Source: Gnetum montanum (Eukaryota > Streptophyta > Gnetopsida > Gnetales > Gnetaceae). Taken from it: DNA of 64,000 nt. The stretch covers positions 4,384 through 68,383 of the forward strand of contig MNCI01007938.1 in NCBI GenBank assembly GCA_015680685.1. The letters run 5' to 3'. The position numbers and the translations under genes are program-made. The notes beneath the pieces were generated by a model. The model did not search any database, was not told where the DNA came from, and was given only the letters and a program-made list of their open reading frames with translations. Below are positions 10,720-20,450 of the stretch, in pieces. The number at the start of each line of letters is the position of its first letter. Position 1 is the first letter of the stretch.

Positions 10720-11540
10720 GATCTTACCTCAGATGGGATCCCAAAGAGCCCGTTAACTTGGACACCGCCTTTGAACTCTCACCGGAGTTGACCGAAGTGC
10801 CACGTAGCCTTTATGACAAAATACATAAATGTGTGTTATGCTCGACCCGCTCTTTATGGGAGTGCCAGAACATCAACGAAGCTCTTTGGAAGAGGTTGTA
10901 GAAAGTAGAAAAGGAGAAGACATTCCTAATCGGTAGGGTTGAGGACCTAGAGTCTCAAAATGAATTTCTACTAGCTCAAGAGGCCAATGATGAGAATTGG
11001 TGGACAACTGTAATTGACTACACCCGCTATTGGATGGTTGTCAAAAATAATGTCCAAGCCAGTCGTGAACTCATTGAGCAATGGATGCAAATGAATCTCC
11101 TAGCCCAGAAGAACTAGGACTAGAAGGATTTCAATGCGATGGTCCAAGAATGGGGGCAGACATAGAAAGACCATAAGTACGTGTATAAGTGAGAATGTGC
11201 TACCTACCGCCAACATTATAGGGATTCTTCTATCAAAGCATAGTCCCTTCGACTATTTCTTGATGTCATTGGTGCTTCTGGAGTGTACAAAAAGTTTTAG
11301 GAGCAAGTGACAGTAAGTGCCTCCCCAAAGAGGGAAATAATGCTCCCTGGCAAGGTGACCACTGTCCCTTCCTTCTTCCATGAACCACCCCGATGGACTC
11401 CTATGGAGAAGGGGAAGGTTAAGGCTAGAACTGATCTAGGAGATGGTGTTTGGTCTGAGCTTACCAAGGACGGGATCATGCAATGCCTGTGGGTTGGTTT
11501 GGAACATATTCCTTTTGCGGCTAATGCGGGACCATCACAT

Positions 11541-11619
11541 GTAATTTGTAGGACTATTGCATTCTTGTTGTGTGTAGTCTCGATAGAAATGCTAACGTGT
11601 GCATCATGTCAAACCGTAG
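11541..11619 (+). other. last intron of antisense gene
   Basis: Donor CACAT|GTAATTTG and acceptor CAAACCGTAG|GAT. The intron is T-rich and separates the helical region from the acidic terminal exon. Copy 2 has a comparable last intron before its short terminal exon (minus strand, ending about 28,222). Confidence 0.6.
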
Positions 11620-11874
11620 GATCATAACGAGGAGGATTCTCATGAGGATGAGCGTAATGGAGATGATGGTCCTCACGAAGAGGATCCTCATGAGGAGGAG
11701 TGTAATGAAGATGATCAAACTCATGATGAGAAATCCCATGAGGAAGAGCCCTGCAGAGAGGACTGCCCCCACGAAGAGACACCCTACGAAGAAGATCCCT
11801 ACAAGGATGATTTTCATGAGGCAGAGGTGGAGTTGGATGACATAGGTGGAGGTGGTAACAATGAAAACATGTGA
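11620..11874 (+). other. terminal exon encoding acidic repeat tail
   Basis: The frame opening at 11620 reads DHNEEDSHEDERNGDDGP and continues with repeated His-Glu-Glu-Asp-Pro units, ends with a Gly/Asn-rich stretch, and has no stop before the TGA at 11872-11874. About 85 codons stay open in a gene otherwise rich in stops. Copy 2 has a shorter, unrelated-looking end (SPNSEDVNDPPLPPSN). Confidence 0.6.
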
Positions 11875-11989
11875 GGTGGTTATACTGGCCAACCTTTTAT
11901 TACAATGGAGTGGCAAAAAAAGGACAATGTTTGTCAATCTAAACAATATAATCCATGTGATATAAAGATTTTAGTTTTTAGAAAATGAA

Positions 11990-12200
11990 GCATATTGTTA
12001 GAAGAAATATACTTTTAGGCCACTGCGGGCTATCAAAAATTACCAGTTTTAGGCCATAGCAGACCACAACTAGTTTAAGGCCATTTCAGGCTAGGCTATC
12101 GTATGCGTAAAAGAATAAAAAAAATTGAATTGCCAGTTTTAGGCCATGGCGGGCTGTAAATAGTTTAAGGCCATTTCAGACCAGGCTATTATAAGCATAA
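11990..12200 (-). repeat. short GGCCTAAAACT-type repeats, Tat copy 1
   Basis: On the element's sense (minus) strand, units resembling CATGGCCTAAAACTGGCA recur at least four times, with GCCCGCCATGG and TGAAATGGCCTTAAACTA variants. They lie between the 3' end of the antisense gene and the protease. The same motif family occurs in Tat copy 2 at 27.6, 50.5 and 54.3 kb. Confidence 0.75.
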
Positions 12201-12384
12201 TAGGAACAATGCGACAAGAAAGATCATAAACTACGTAGTAGTAAACAATGTGAACTGATATAACATGTCACACTAATGTGTTCATTTGCTAGCTCTGTAG
12301 CTATTTCTTGATCATTTTTAGGTTTGACGATGTGTATGGGTGAGGAGGCTTATTACAACATTCCTCTACGCTACCATCTTCTCC
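12201..12384. other. short spacer before protease
   Basis: No protein or repeat structure recognised beyond the adjoining short repeats. Confidence 0.4.
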
Positions 12385-12880
12385 TTAGAAGGGTAGTTCA
12401 GCCCAAGTTAAGCTTTCATTGGCCACTATGTCAGCCTGTTCAATTGTTGGGATAGGGGTTTGATCTTCGACGACTTCAATCTTCGACCCTTGTTCCATTT
12501 CTACATTGTTAACTACTTGAGGGGTGATCTTATCACCATGGATGATCACTTCCCCTCTTGCATAGGGCAAGTGGATCTCTTGATGAATGGGTGATGAAAC
12601 TGCCCTTAGTTTAGCTAACCAAAACCTCCCTAAGATTAGGTTGAAGCTGGGCATCTCCTCGATGACAATGAACACTACATTTTTGGGGAATTGATCCCCT
12701 AATACAAAGTTGATGTGTACCATTCCCTTAACTTGCACTCTTGCCCTATTAAATGACTTCAAACATGATGTTGTCGTGGGATTGATCTAGTCAAGCAAAC
12801 CCAGTTTATCCACTATAGGGAATGGAATGACATTGGCAGGGGCCCTATCATCTATGTGTACTCTTCAGATTCTATACTAG
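12385..12880 (-). pseudogene. pro: Tat copy 1 aspartic protease
   Basis: Retropepsin that cuts the polyprotein. The minus strand reads APANVIPFPIVDKLGLLD, which corresponds to the active-site region of Tat proteases (usually DDG, here DDR), then an in-frame stop, VQVKGMVHINFVLGDQ, and the diagnostic FNLILGRFWL near the C-terminus, followed by SSPIHQEIHLPYARGEV. The Gly of the catalytic triad is replaced and a stop lies between the motifs, so it is inactive. It continues in the same direction as gag upstream, but RT does not follow; short repeats and the antisense gene come next. Confidence 0.7.
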
Positions 12881-13598
12881 TCGACCTGGATAGTAATGAA
12901 CATGGGTGCTGTTGTCACCTAACCCTTTTTTGGGTCATCCTTAATGGATTCATCATGAAATGTCAGTTGGGGAGCTCGTAGCTATTCAATAGTGGGGGAA
13001 AGCATAATCGAATGGATTGCTTCTTCATCTGCTGGCAAGTTTTTGTTCAAGGATATGGATGTTAGCATGCAAACCATGGCTTCACAATGCTTTTGGGATG
13101 TCATCAACAAGTCATACAGGCTCAGTGTTGTATTTTTCTATTTGAGAGCCTGCTTGACTTGTGTAAAAGCATCAAGGAGATCATGCCCATGATTTGGTTG
13201 TTTGTTACCCTTCTCTTCTTCCATTAGTCTTAGGAGATGGATCTCTCAGGGCAAAATAGTTTCTGGTTGAGGATTGTATTTTCTTGGGTAGGGAGAAGGT
13301 GGTCACATTTGCGTAATGTCATTTTTTTAGAAGAATGTGTGGCCAAGGGCGTCGAGGCGAGGGGTGTAGGCCTAGGAAATCCCAGCGTAAGGTGATCCTT
13401 GGCTATGTCAACTGTCATACACCCTTCTCATTTCCTATTAGGTTGTGATTGGGGTGTTGACTTAGAGGGTTGCCCCTACTTAACAGGAACAACTAATGGC
13501 TTTGGCAACCTGATGACAAAGGGTACCTTCGGTGTGGGCGTGGGCTGGGCCGCAGCTTTACTAATAGTAGGCTGTGGGATGAAGGTAGGAGATGGGAC

Positions 13599-16017
13599 TC
13601 AGAGGACAAAAGGTTGTCGCTGAACCATACTCGTTGATATTGACAGGCTTGTCGTTTGAGATGAGTGAGGAGGTATATGTAGGACAAAGGGCTGCTTTGG
13701 CTGTGCCTGATCATCACCTTCCATACCTACCACATTGATAGTGTACCCTATGTTATTGGCATTTAACGGGTCTTGGTACACATGCATGGACTGGTTTTTG
13801 GGATGGACCAGACTATTTCTATCTAAGATTAGTTTACCCTGATCAATCATGTATTGAATGTCATCTTTCAATGCCCAGCAATAATCCGTGTCGTGACCAC
13901 ACAGCTGGTGATAGTCATAGAAGCGGTCTAGCCCAAAGTTTTTCGAGACTAGGGGTTTGTTCAGCAGGGCCAAGGAGGGATTCTTGAGCAACTCACAATG
14001 CCATCTATGACACTTTAGACCCTCCTTGGATACCTTCTTATGTTGAATGTGGCTAGTTCCCAACAATTTCTTCAGAAGTTCTGAAGGCTTTACACGTAGA
14101 GCTGCGTATTTTAAACGGTCTTTATGCTCAAAGTTAGGCTTTGGCTGTGGAGGTGCTTCAAGGGTGGATGGCATTTCTTGATTAGCACTGTTTGAGCTGG
14201 TTGTGGGCTTAGCAGGCTTCGTAGATAATTTTTTATTGTTATTTTTCCTTTTGCCCCCCTTGGCAACCGCTACTATTATTGTTGTCATAGCTTTGCCTTT
14301 GTCTTTATCCTTGATGTGGGCATTTTTGTAGATTACATATGCTAGGTCCTTGCTAGCCTCTATTGCATCTTGGATGCTCTTAGTCTGAGTGAAGGCTTGG
14401 CTGAGGGAGCGGGGAGCGAGGTAATATAACTTAGACTTGATGAAGTCATTAACTGCCCCCTTGAAGATTGCCAACAGATGGGCCTCCGCGATGGGTTCAC
14501 GGATTTTGTTCAAGGTGGCACTCCACTGCTGTATAAACTTTTGAACCGACTCGAGTGGGTCTTGTTTGACTCCCATGAGCTGATCCAGTGTGACTTTCAA
14601 TTTCAGGTTGTACTTGAAATGGGTCACGAATTGAGTTAATAGCTCTTCCAAAGTTGAGATGGAAGAGTGTGGGAGTGCTCGATACCAGTCTAAAGATTTA
14701 CTTGTTAGGGACATAGCAAAGACATGGATAATGGTATATGGACATTGTTGCAATAACAATGACTTTGACCTGAAAGTGACTAGATGGACGTTGGGATCAC
14801 CTTCCCCATTGTATTTTGTGAAATGGGGGTACTGCCAGACTGATAGGATCGTCATGGTAAAAATCCATGACCTATACTATGTCAGAACCAATAGCCTTGA
14901 GGCGTTTAACTTCTGTAGTAAGGGTTTGAATAAGCTAGAAGGCTTGATCTAGACCCGTGGATGACTAGGTCGTGTGTGGAATGGTAAGAGGAGCCACACC
15001 AGGTGGTAGAATAGGGGCAGCAACTTGGCCAATGTGTGCTGCTATTGGAACTGTTCCTACAGGTGGTGTCGATTGTGGCATCCAGCACCCAATAGGTGGT
15101 GTAGATGGAGCAACGATTGTCAGTTGTGCCATGGGATACATTGTTTGCATGGACAGGGGCATAGAAAATGACCCTGTAGCAGGGTTTAGTGCTTGCAGGA
15201 CCTAGTTTTGATGATGAGGGAGATGGGACATCTGTGTAGGATGCGCAATGAGAGACATGTTTGGAACCCACCATGTTGTAGTGGCGGGTCTTGTCGTGTG
15301 AGTCAGGATGAATGTAGGTGTTGTATGTAATTCTGAAGTAGGTATCGCATGTACATATGGTGACATGGGCACAGGTGTATGATGAGATGGATTAGCTAAC
15401 TACACCTGCTAAGGAATGATTTGTGATGGTCAACCACCTGGGAGGGTAGTCGGGGAGAGAAATTGTAGCTAGGGTAAGTGCGAGACTCGGTTAGCATTAG
15501 ATAATATCAAGTGCATGGTGACCATGAACAACGAATTTATGTAGGACGTCGTGAAGGGAGGGGCCATAGCCAAATTAGCATGATTGCCTCCCTTAGAGTG
15601 AGAATCTAGATCGTCTTGCCCGTCATGAAGCACTTCATCATAGAAAAACTCCTCTCGTTGTTCTATTGATGTCCTAGCCATTAGCATTTGATCTAGGATC
15701 CATTGTTGTTGATCTGTCAGGGGTACAATGACGTTTGGCGAAGGAATAAATTCTTTCCCATTGTAGTATATGAACTTGTATTCTCTTTTCTTTTCGAGTT
15801 CTTGTGGATACATGGGCAGATTTGCTACAAGTTTAGCACAGAGGAAATTGTAATGTTCCCTGCACTGAGCATTTCCCTTAGGCTCCTTGTTTTGGAGCTT
15901 GAGGAATTGGCGTGGTCACACCAGACTGGTTGGTGGCTCGACCATAGGAAGTGTAACTTTCAGAGTCTAAGGATTCTCGAGGTTGGTAGTGTCAACAACG
16001 GTGGTTGATGCAGCCAT
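13599..16017 (-). pseudogene. gag: Tat copy 1 gag
   Basis: Capsid/nucleocapsid protein of the Tat-like element. The likely start is ATG 16017 (MAASTTVVDTTNLENP), followed by an in-frame stop, an open stretch at 15,813-15,469 and a Pro/Ala/Thr-rich linker. The longest frame, 14,855-13,599 (418 codons), holds the retrotransposon gag core: YNGEGDPNVHLVTF, MSLTSKSLDWYRALP, FVTHFKYNLKLKVTLDQLMG and FKGAVNDFIKSKLYYL. A Lys-rich basic region follows, then the short CHC-type finger YHQLCGHDTDYCWALKDD at about 13,876-13,920. Gag copies at 26.9 kb and 62.2 kb (+) share these motifs. The 418-codon frame is the best preserved in the window. Confidence 0.85.
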
Positions 16018-17860
16018 TCTCTACGCAGTTCGAGAGTAATGATTACAAGGATAAAGATTGCAAGGGAAAAGGCAAGATAAGGCAATAACTGGGCTTTCTA
16101 CCCTGCAGGATTCCAAAGGAATCATCGAAGCGATCGATCTGCACCACACAATCTCATAAACAACCATGGAGGTATTATGTTTATGTTGATTGATAATGGG
16201 TACAGACAGCTTACAAGACTACTTGTAAAGTACGGATTGGAGGTTTAGGCCCTCCTTCTAGTGCTAGAAAACTGTAACGATGGAAAACATCGGTTGCTGG
16301 AAATACTGAGTGGAGTTCCATGTACACAGTTTCAACCTCGGATCTATGCGAGGGTCATGCTGGAGAAGGCAAATCTAAGGTGCCCTAAACGGTCTTTTCA
16401 ATCAAATAGGGACTTACTTAATCAATAAAATTTTGTAATAACCAGATGGCAAGATGGTAATTTTAATGAGGAGATATGATATCGTTAATCTCGAAGGTAA
16501 TCGAGAGTGATGTAAACAATTCAAAGAGATTGCAAAATCTATGTAGATAGGATGCAATAAATTGGATTTAGAGAGTGTGCAATCCCGAGATTTGGTATTT
16601 AGCTTATAAAGAAAATATGTTGGATTCAATGATTACAGGTAGACTTTGGTTTAGATGAAGCACATGCTAAGAATAGGAAAGCTATTCAAAGATGAAACAA
16701 TCAAAGGTCAATCTACCTTGTTCTAGCCAATCTAGGTGCAAGGGAATCAGACCCGAAGAAGAATGTTTGCTAACTGGTAGTTTCTGATCAAAAGCTTTTG
16801 TTAGTCAACTTTGATGTTCTTACAGTTGTCGATCCTCTTTTGTTCTCTTGCCAATATTCACCCAAAAGTTATTAACAATTGTCAATGAAAGAAAATTGTT
16901 CACGGAGAAAATTTACCAATCGAGAGAAATTTTTTGCCCACCCCTTGATCCTTGTTAACTAGAGTATTTATAAGGTTAGGGTTAGGAGAAAAATGCGGTT
17001 TAGATGATACATGTTCTGAACCTACAAAATGTCGTTGACTTGATGTGTTTGTGTTTGAAGCTTACGGCGCTACGTTGCATTACGCTCTGAAGTGTAATGC
17101 ATCGTAATCTACCCTTGCTGGAGCTTTGGCAACAAACTGTTCTATGGTTACGCTATAATATGCTGGAGAGCGTATTGTGACGTAAGAACTACTGATGCCT
17201 AAATTGTGTTATCTCCATGGTTGCAACTAAATCAATCATCTACTTGCATTATGCTGCGTTATGCTACATTACGTTGCATAGCAAAACTTGGCGTGACATA
17301 GCGAACCTACAAAAAATTAAAGTGTTGTCACTACACTTCCCTTATTTCTGTTTAGTCTTCCTAGGTTTTATTATGCTACACTACATAATGTAGTGTAATA
17401 GGCCCTTAGCCGAAAAAAGAAAACTTGCTAAGATGTGTGACATGTTGCATATCCTTGCCTGAGCCTTGAGATTTTGCTAAACTATTGAGGTCTCGAAATT
17501 TTGCTATCTCGGTTGTTGCGACTAGATGGACTATCTTCTTACATTACGCTGCATTACACTACATCATGCTACGTTGCGTAACGTGGCGTAATATGCTAAA
17601 AGTTAAAATTTTTGAAACATAGCTAACTTGCAAAGTTGAAGGCTTGCCATTGCACACCCCTTGTCTTGTTCTATCTTCAAGAGTCTATTACACTGTGCTA
17701 CATAGTGTGGTGTAACAAGCCCTTAGTCGAAAAGGGAACTTGTTGAGCCACGACTTGTCACAAATCCTTGCCTGAGTTGCAAGATTTTGTTGAACCATTG
17801 AGGCCTTGAAATTTTATGGTGTTTTAGGGGGAGCATGTACCTCTTCAACAATTTTCATCC
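16018..17860 (-). mobile_element. Tat copy 1 5' leader and LTR
   Basis: This lies directly upstream of gag on the minus strand. A promoter-like TATAAATA occurs at 16,975-16,982 (reading TTATAAATACTCTAG on the minus strand), about 960 bp upstream of the gag ATG. Farther upstream lies a tandemly repeated, CATTACG-rich block (17,050-17,830), as expected of a U3 region. I could not fix the LTR ends or the primer-binding site. The downstream LTR of this copy is outside the window or destroyed, so no LTR comparison is possible. Confidence 0.5.
17050..17830 (-). repeat. U3 tandem repeat, units of about 300-317 bp
   Basis: GCCCTTAGCCGAAAA at 17,402 recurs as GCCCTTAGTCGAAAA 317 bp later, and GTTGCAACTA at 17,220 recurs as GTTGCGACTA 295 bp later. 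Each unit carries CATTACGCTGCATTAC-like runs, then TTGCCTGAG...CATTGAGG. About two and a half units are visible. A perfect 21-bp palindrome lies at 17,377-17,397 (TACACTACAT, one base, then its inverse). Confidence 0.7.
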
Positions 17861-18664
17861 TATAGGCCACCGATGTAGGAGGAGTCTTTTGAGACTTTGA
17901 CCAAAAGACATTTAGACTGCAAGATGAGCAAGAAAATGATTATTCTTTTTATGGTAAAGTATCCAAGGTAAAAGTATTCTTTAATCAAAACATCCTTTAA
18001 ACATTTTTCCTTGAGATATACTTCATGGTTTAGGTATTTACATTTGGCATTGCTAGTTATAAATTGTGCTATATAGATATGTTTAAGAAGTTGTATTGCT
18101 CTATTCTTTCTTATGCATATACTCTCCTTATCATAAAAAATTTCTATGTCTTATCCTTTTGCTGATGTTTACAAAAAAAAATAATGAAAAAAAAGAAAAG
18201 AAAAAGAAAAAAATAGAATATTGAAAAATTAAGGAATCATGTGATATTTACTACTAATGGCTTATTGGTTTAGAGACATGTTACTTGATCTTCAAGGATC
18301 ATACTTTACTTCAAGCTTTAAATTTTTAAATATTATTGACTATCAAATTAAAATGCTTGGATTTGTTAATTTGTAACTTTGTAAATAGATAAGGGGCAGC
18401 TCTTCATGGAAATTAGTGCTAAGAGATGTGTACTCTTTAACTAATATTCTTCTTAGCTAAATTTTTTTTATTTCTATGGGATTGTCTTATGATTTTAGTT
18501 ATGCATATTATGTGATGTTGATCTTTCATGATATATCTTTAAGAGATAGGCTTATATGCATCATCCTTTTTGGTCATGTCCAAAAGGGGAAGAAGTAGCT
18601 TATGTATTGTGATAAAAATTAATTCATTTTCTTAAGTTTTGGACATCACCAAAAAGGCGAAGAT
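17861..18664 (+). mobile_element. copia 3' untranslated end (truncated element)
   Basis: No coding motif is seen. The block ends in TTTGGACATCACCAAAAAGG and a polypurine-like CGAAGAT next to the LTR at 18,665. The equivalent minus-strand region of copia element 2 (56,945-57,350) has the same GGACATCACC...GGGGAGAT sequence. A similar TGTCCAAAAGGGGAAGA occurs at 18,578. A purine-rich run (A/G) lies at 18,170-18,215. Confidence 0.5.
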
Positions 18665-19840
18665 TGTTGGCATTTTGGTATGCCAAAACATTAAGGAAAA
18701 TGGAGTACAAGGATGTTTGGGTGGTTTTTGTGTTTATAGGAGCAAGAGTAAAAAACTCAAGGACTCACAAATAAATTTGAGGTCAAAAGAACTCAAGGGA
18801 GCATGATCGGATATGAAGATCTCAAGTTAAATATGTCTATTTATGTTGATGTTTGTTGAGAAAGATTCTTGGCTATTTTGGCATGCTTTAGAGTGTTTTT
18901 TGCTTATGTTGATGAGTCTAGGAGGTCATAAGGTCTATGGGGACTTGTTTGGAGGCATCCAGAGGCTTCTAGCATCAAAACAAGTAGTTTCATTTTTGGT
19001 CCCTATAGAAAAGACGACTTTCCAAAGACATCTTCCAAATATAGTAGATGTCTTACTAGAATTGAAGAAGACCTAGAAAGACATCTCTTAGAAATAGTAG
19101 ACATATTCCCTATAAAGAAGACGTATTTCCAGAATGAAGGTGAAATGTAGAAAGATAGCTTAGTAATGAAGAAGATGTCTTTCATGACCTAGCCATTGCA
19201 TGAGTTCCAAGATATATGTGGAAACATGGTGACTATAAGGAGATGTCACTCTCATTGGGAGAAGTGCATGATCTTGTACAATCATTGTATAATCATTTTT
19301 CAACCATTATATTCATTGTTGCTCCTCATTGTATTATCAATTATCCATTATAAAATGTGTTGTACCTCAAAGTATAAGGATTAGTAGACTAAGTTGCATT
19401 CATCCCTTGTAATTATTATTCTCCCTTGAATCCTATGGGGTTGATGTGCTTCTTACAAGAAGGCATCTTACTTAAGCTTTTCATGATCTTGGGGGAGTGA
19501 GTGGTTGGTGTTGCAGCATAACACTTTGGAGTGGAGCTCAAGATTGTAAAGGTTTTAAAAGCCTAAAAATCATATTCTAAGCTTGATGAAACCTTGCAGG
19601 GTTGAGTGGTTGGTGTAGCATCACAACACTCTGGAGAAGGGCTTAGAGATTGTATAAGGTGTGGTACCCTTTAAACCACATTTGAGAGCAACAAAGTTTA
19701 GAGATGTGCCTGCGATCTATCCTCTAAGTGTGGCCTACCCAATTTGGGAAACTATGTTAAATTTGGTATGTGTGCTTTTTTCAAAGAATTTGAATTTGGA
19801 GAACTTACCATCCCTCACCTTCTAAGTTCAACAATTTAGA
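18665..19840 (+). mobile_element. copia LTR (3' LTR of a truncated element)
   Basis: It begins TGTTGGCATTTTGGTATGCC right after a polypurine tract. The same start (TGTTGACCTTTTGGTATGTC) is found on the minus strand at 61,823 and, truncated, at 56,944. Further matches to the 61.8-kb LTR include GTTGATGTGCTTCTTA, CTAGCCATTGCATGAGTT and GTGGTT...GGAGCTCAAG. U3 holds scattered AGACATCT motifs. The right end is uncertain, near TTCAACA at 19,840. No target duplication could be tested. Confidence 0.6.
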
Positions 19841-20002
19841 GCTTCAACTCTATAATCATGTTGATAATAAATGTTGAAACACCATAAAAAATTCATGTTG
19901 TAAATTATAACCTTCATTTCCCAACTTGAGGAAATATTTTATTGTAAATATAATATTTGTAGTAAATGAGCTATAATCTTGCATACTTTAATTTTTTGGG
20001 GG
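19841..20002 (+). mobile_element. 3' untranslated end of another Tat element with polypurine tract
   Basis: GAAACACCAT...CATGTTGTAA and GCATACTTT...TTGGGGG match the sequence before the Tat copy 2 3' LTR at 55,380-55,520. TTTTTTGGGGG at 19,992-20,002 would be the polypurine primer for plus-strand DNA synthesis. The rest of this element to the left has been replaced by the copia sequence. Confidence 0.6.
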
Positions 20003-20450
20003 TGAAAAATGCCTCAAGTTGTTGCCTTACTTATGAAGTGAAAAAGGATACCTCATGTCTATATTTGGGCTTCAAAAGGCTAAAGATGCCTTGGGAATGG
20101 CCAAAATTAGAATTTTCATGGGTTTTTGTAGGGGTATAGCCTCAACTATGCTAGAACCATCTAGCCCCTCGGTGTAGATGGAATAAATGGGATTTTCCAT
20201 TTCCAACAATCACCATAAAACCTAGTTTAGATGTAAGATCAAAATTGTTGGGATTTTTTATTTTGGAGTTGCTGGCATTTTCCATTTCCATTTCCATTTC
20301 CATTATCCATTTTCCTAGCAAGGGTTAGCGTAGTCACCCTATGTCTATAGCAGTTGCAGCATGGCCTACGTAGACAACATTTTCTAGTAGTTCCATCAGT
20401 TCTAGTAGATGGTATTTTAAGTTTGGTGCATTTTCCTATCATAATTGACT
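20003..20450 (+). mobile_element. Tat LTR, start only
   Basis: It starts TGAAAAATGCCTCAAGTTG, matching TGAAAAATGCCTCATAAGTT at 55,521. Similarity continues through GATGCCTTGGGAATGGCCAA / AATGCCTTTTGGGATGCCAA and GTAGGGGTATA / GGGAGGTATA to about 20,160, then fades into U3-like sequence. A (TTTCCA) microsatellite lies at 20,278-20,310. It may be the 3' LTR of a lost element, or an LTR shared with Tat copy 2. Confidence 0.6.

Larger units (their letters stand above)
8110..11874 (+). pseudogene. antisense accessory gene of Tat copy 1, multi-exon
   Basis: This gene runs opposite to gag and pol of its host element and lies between protease and RT. Exon 1 (from about 8110) reads MLKLVLIVLDIVGILCC, then WFRRGAWEFLQFLLHNFSV, then LRHLSLIWDMPKFNCYHTYN: the layout of the HAD-type FCP1/NIF phosphatase domain (LVLDLNGLL; RPG..EFL; SNTLL), with the second Asp of the first motif and the DD motif lost. 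Exons at about 9.0-9.7 kb include MLTLVNSFSKEAESLYI, then IPSDGLPI, reminiscent of the plant mobile domain, then YPLFQACAFPKLLSQGRI. Exons at 10.5-11.5 kb are charged and helical (WKRL.KVEKEKTF; LIEQWMQMNLLAQK; KARTDLGDGVWSELTKDGI). The last exon is an acidic tail ending at the TGA 11872-11874. Several in-frame stops make this copy a pseudogene. A diverged minus-strand copy at 28-45 kb aligns across all parts. The phosphatase and mobile-domain calls are inference; gene structure and conservation are seen. Confidence 0.7.

Noticed and set aside
11554-11946. A 130-codon minus-strand frame rich in Ile, Leu and Met, looking like a membrane protein
   Set aside because: It is the antisense shadow of the acidic HEED-type exon on the plus strand; its hydrophobic pattern follows from the complement of GAG/GAT codons.
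17845-17865. TGAAAATTGTTGAAGA on the minus strand as the start of the Tat copy 1 LTR
   Set aside because: Only the first few bases agree with the TGAAAAATGCCTCA start of the other Tat LTRs and no polypurine tract or target duplication supports it, so the edge is left open.
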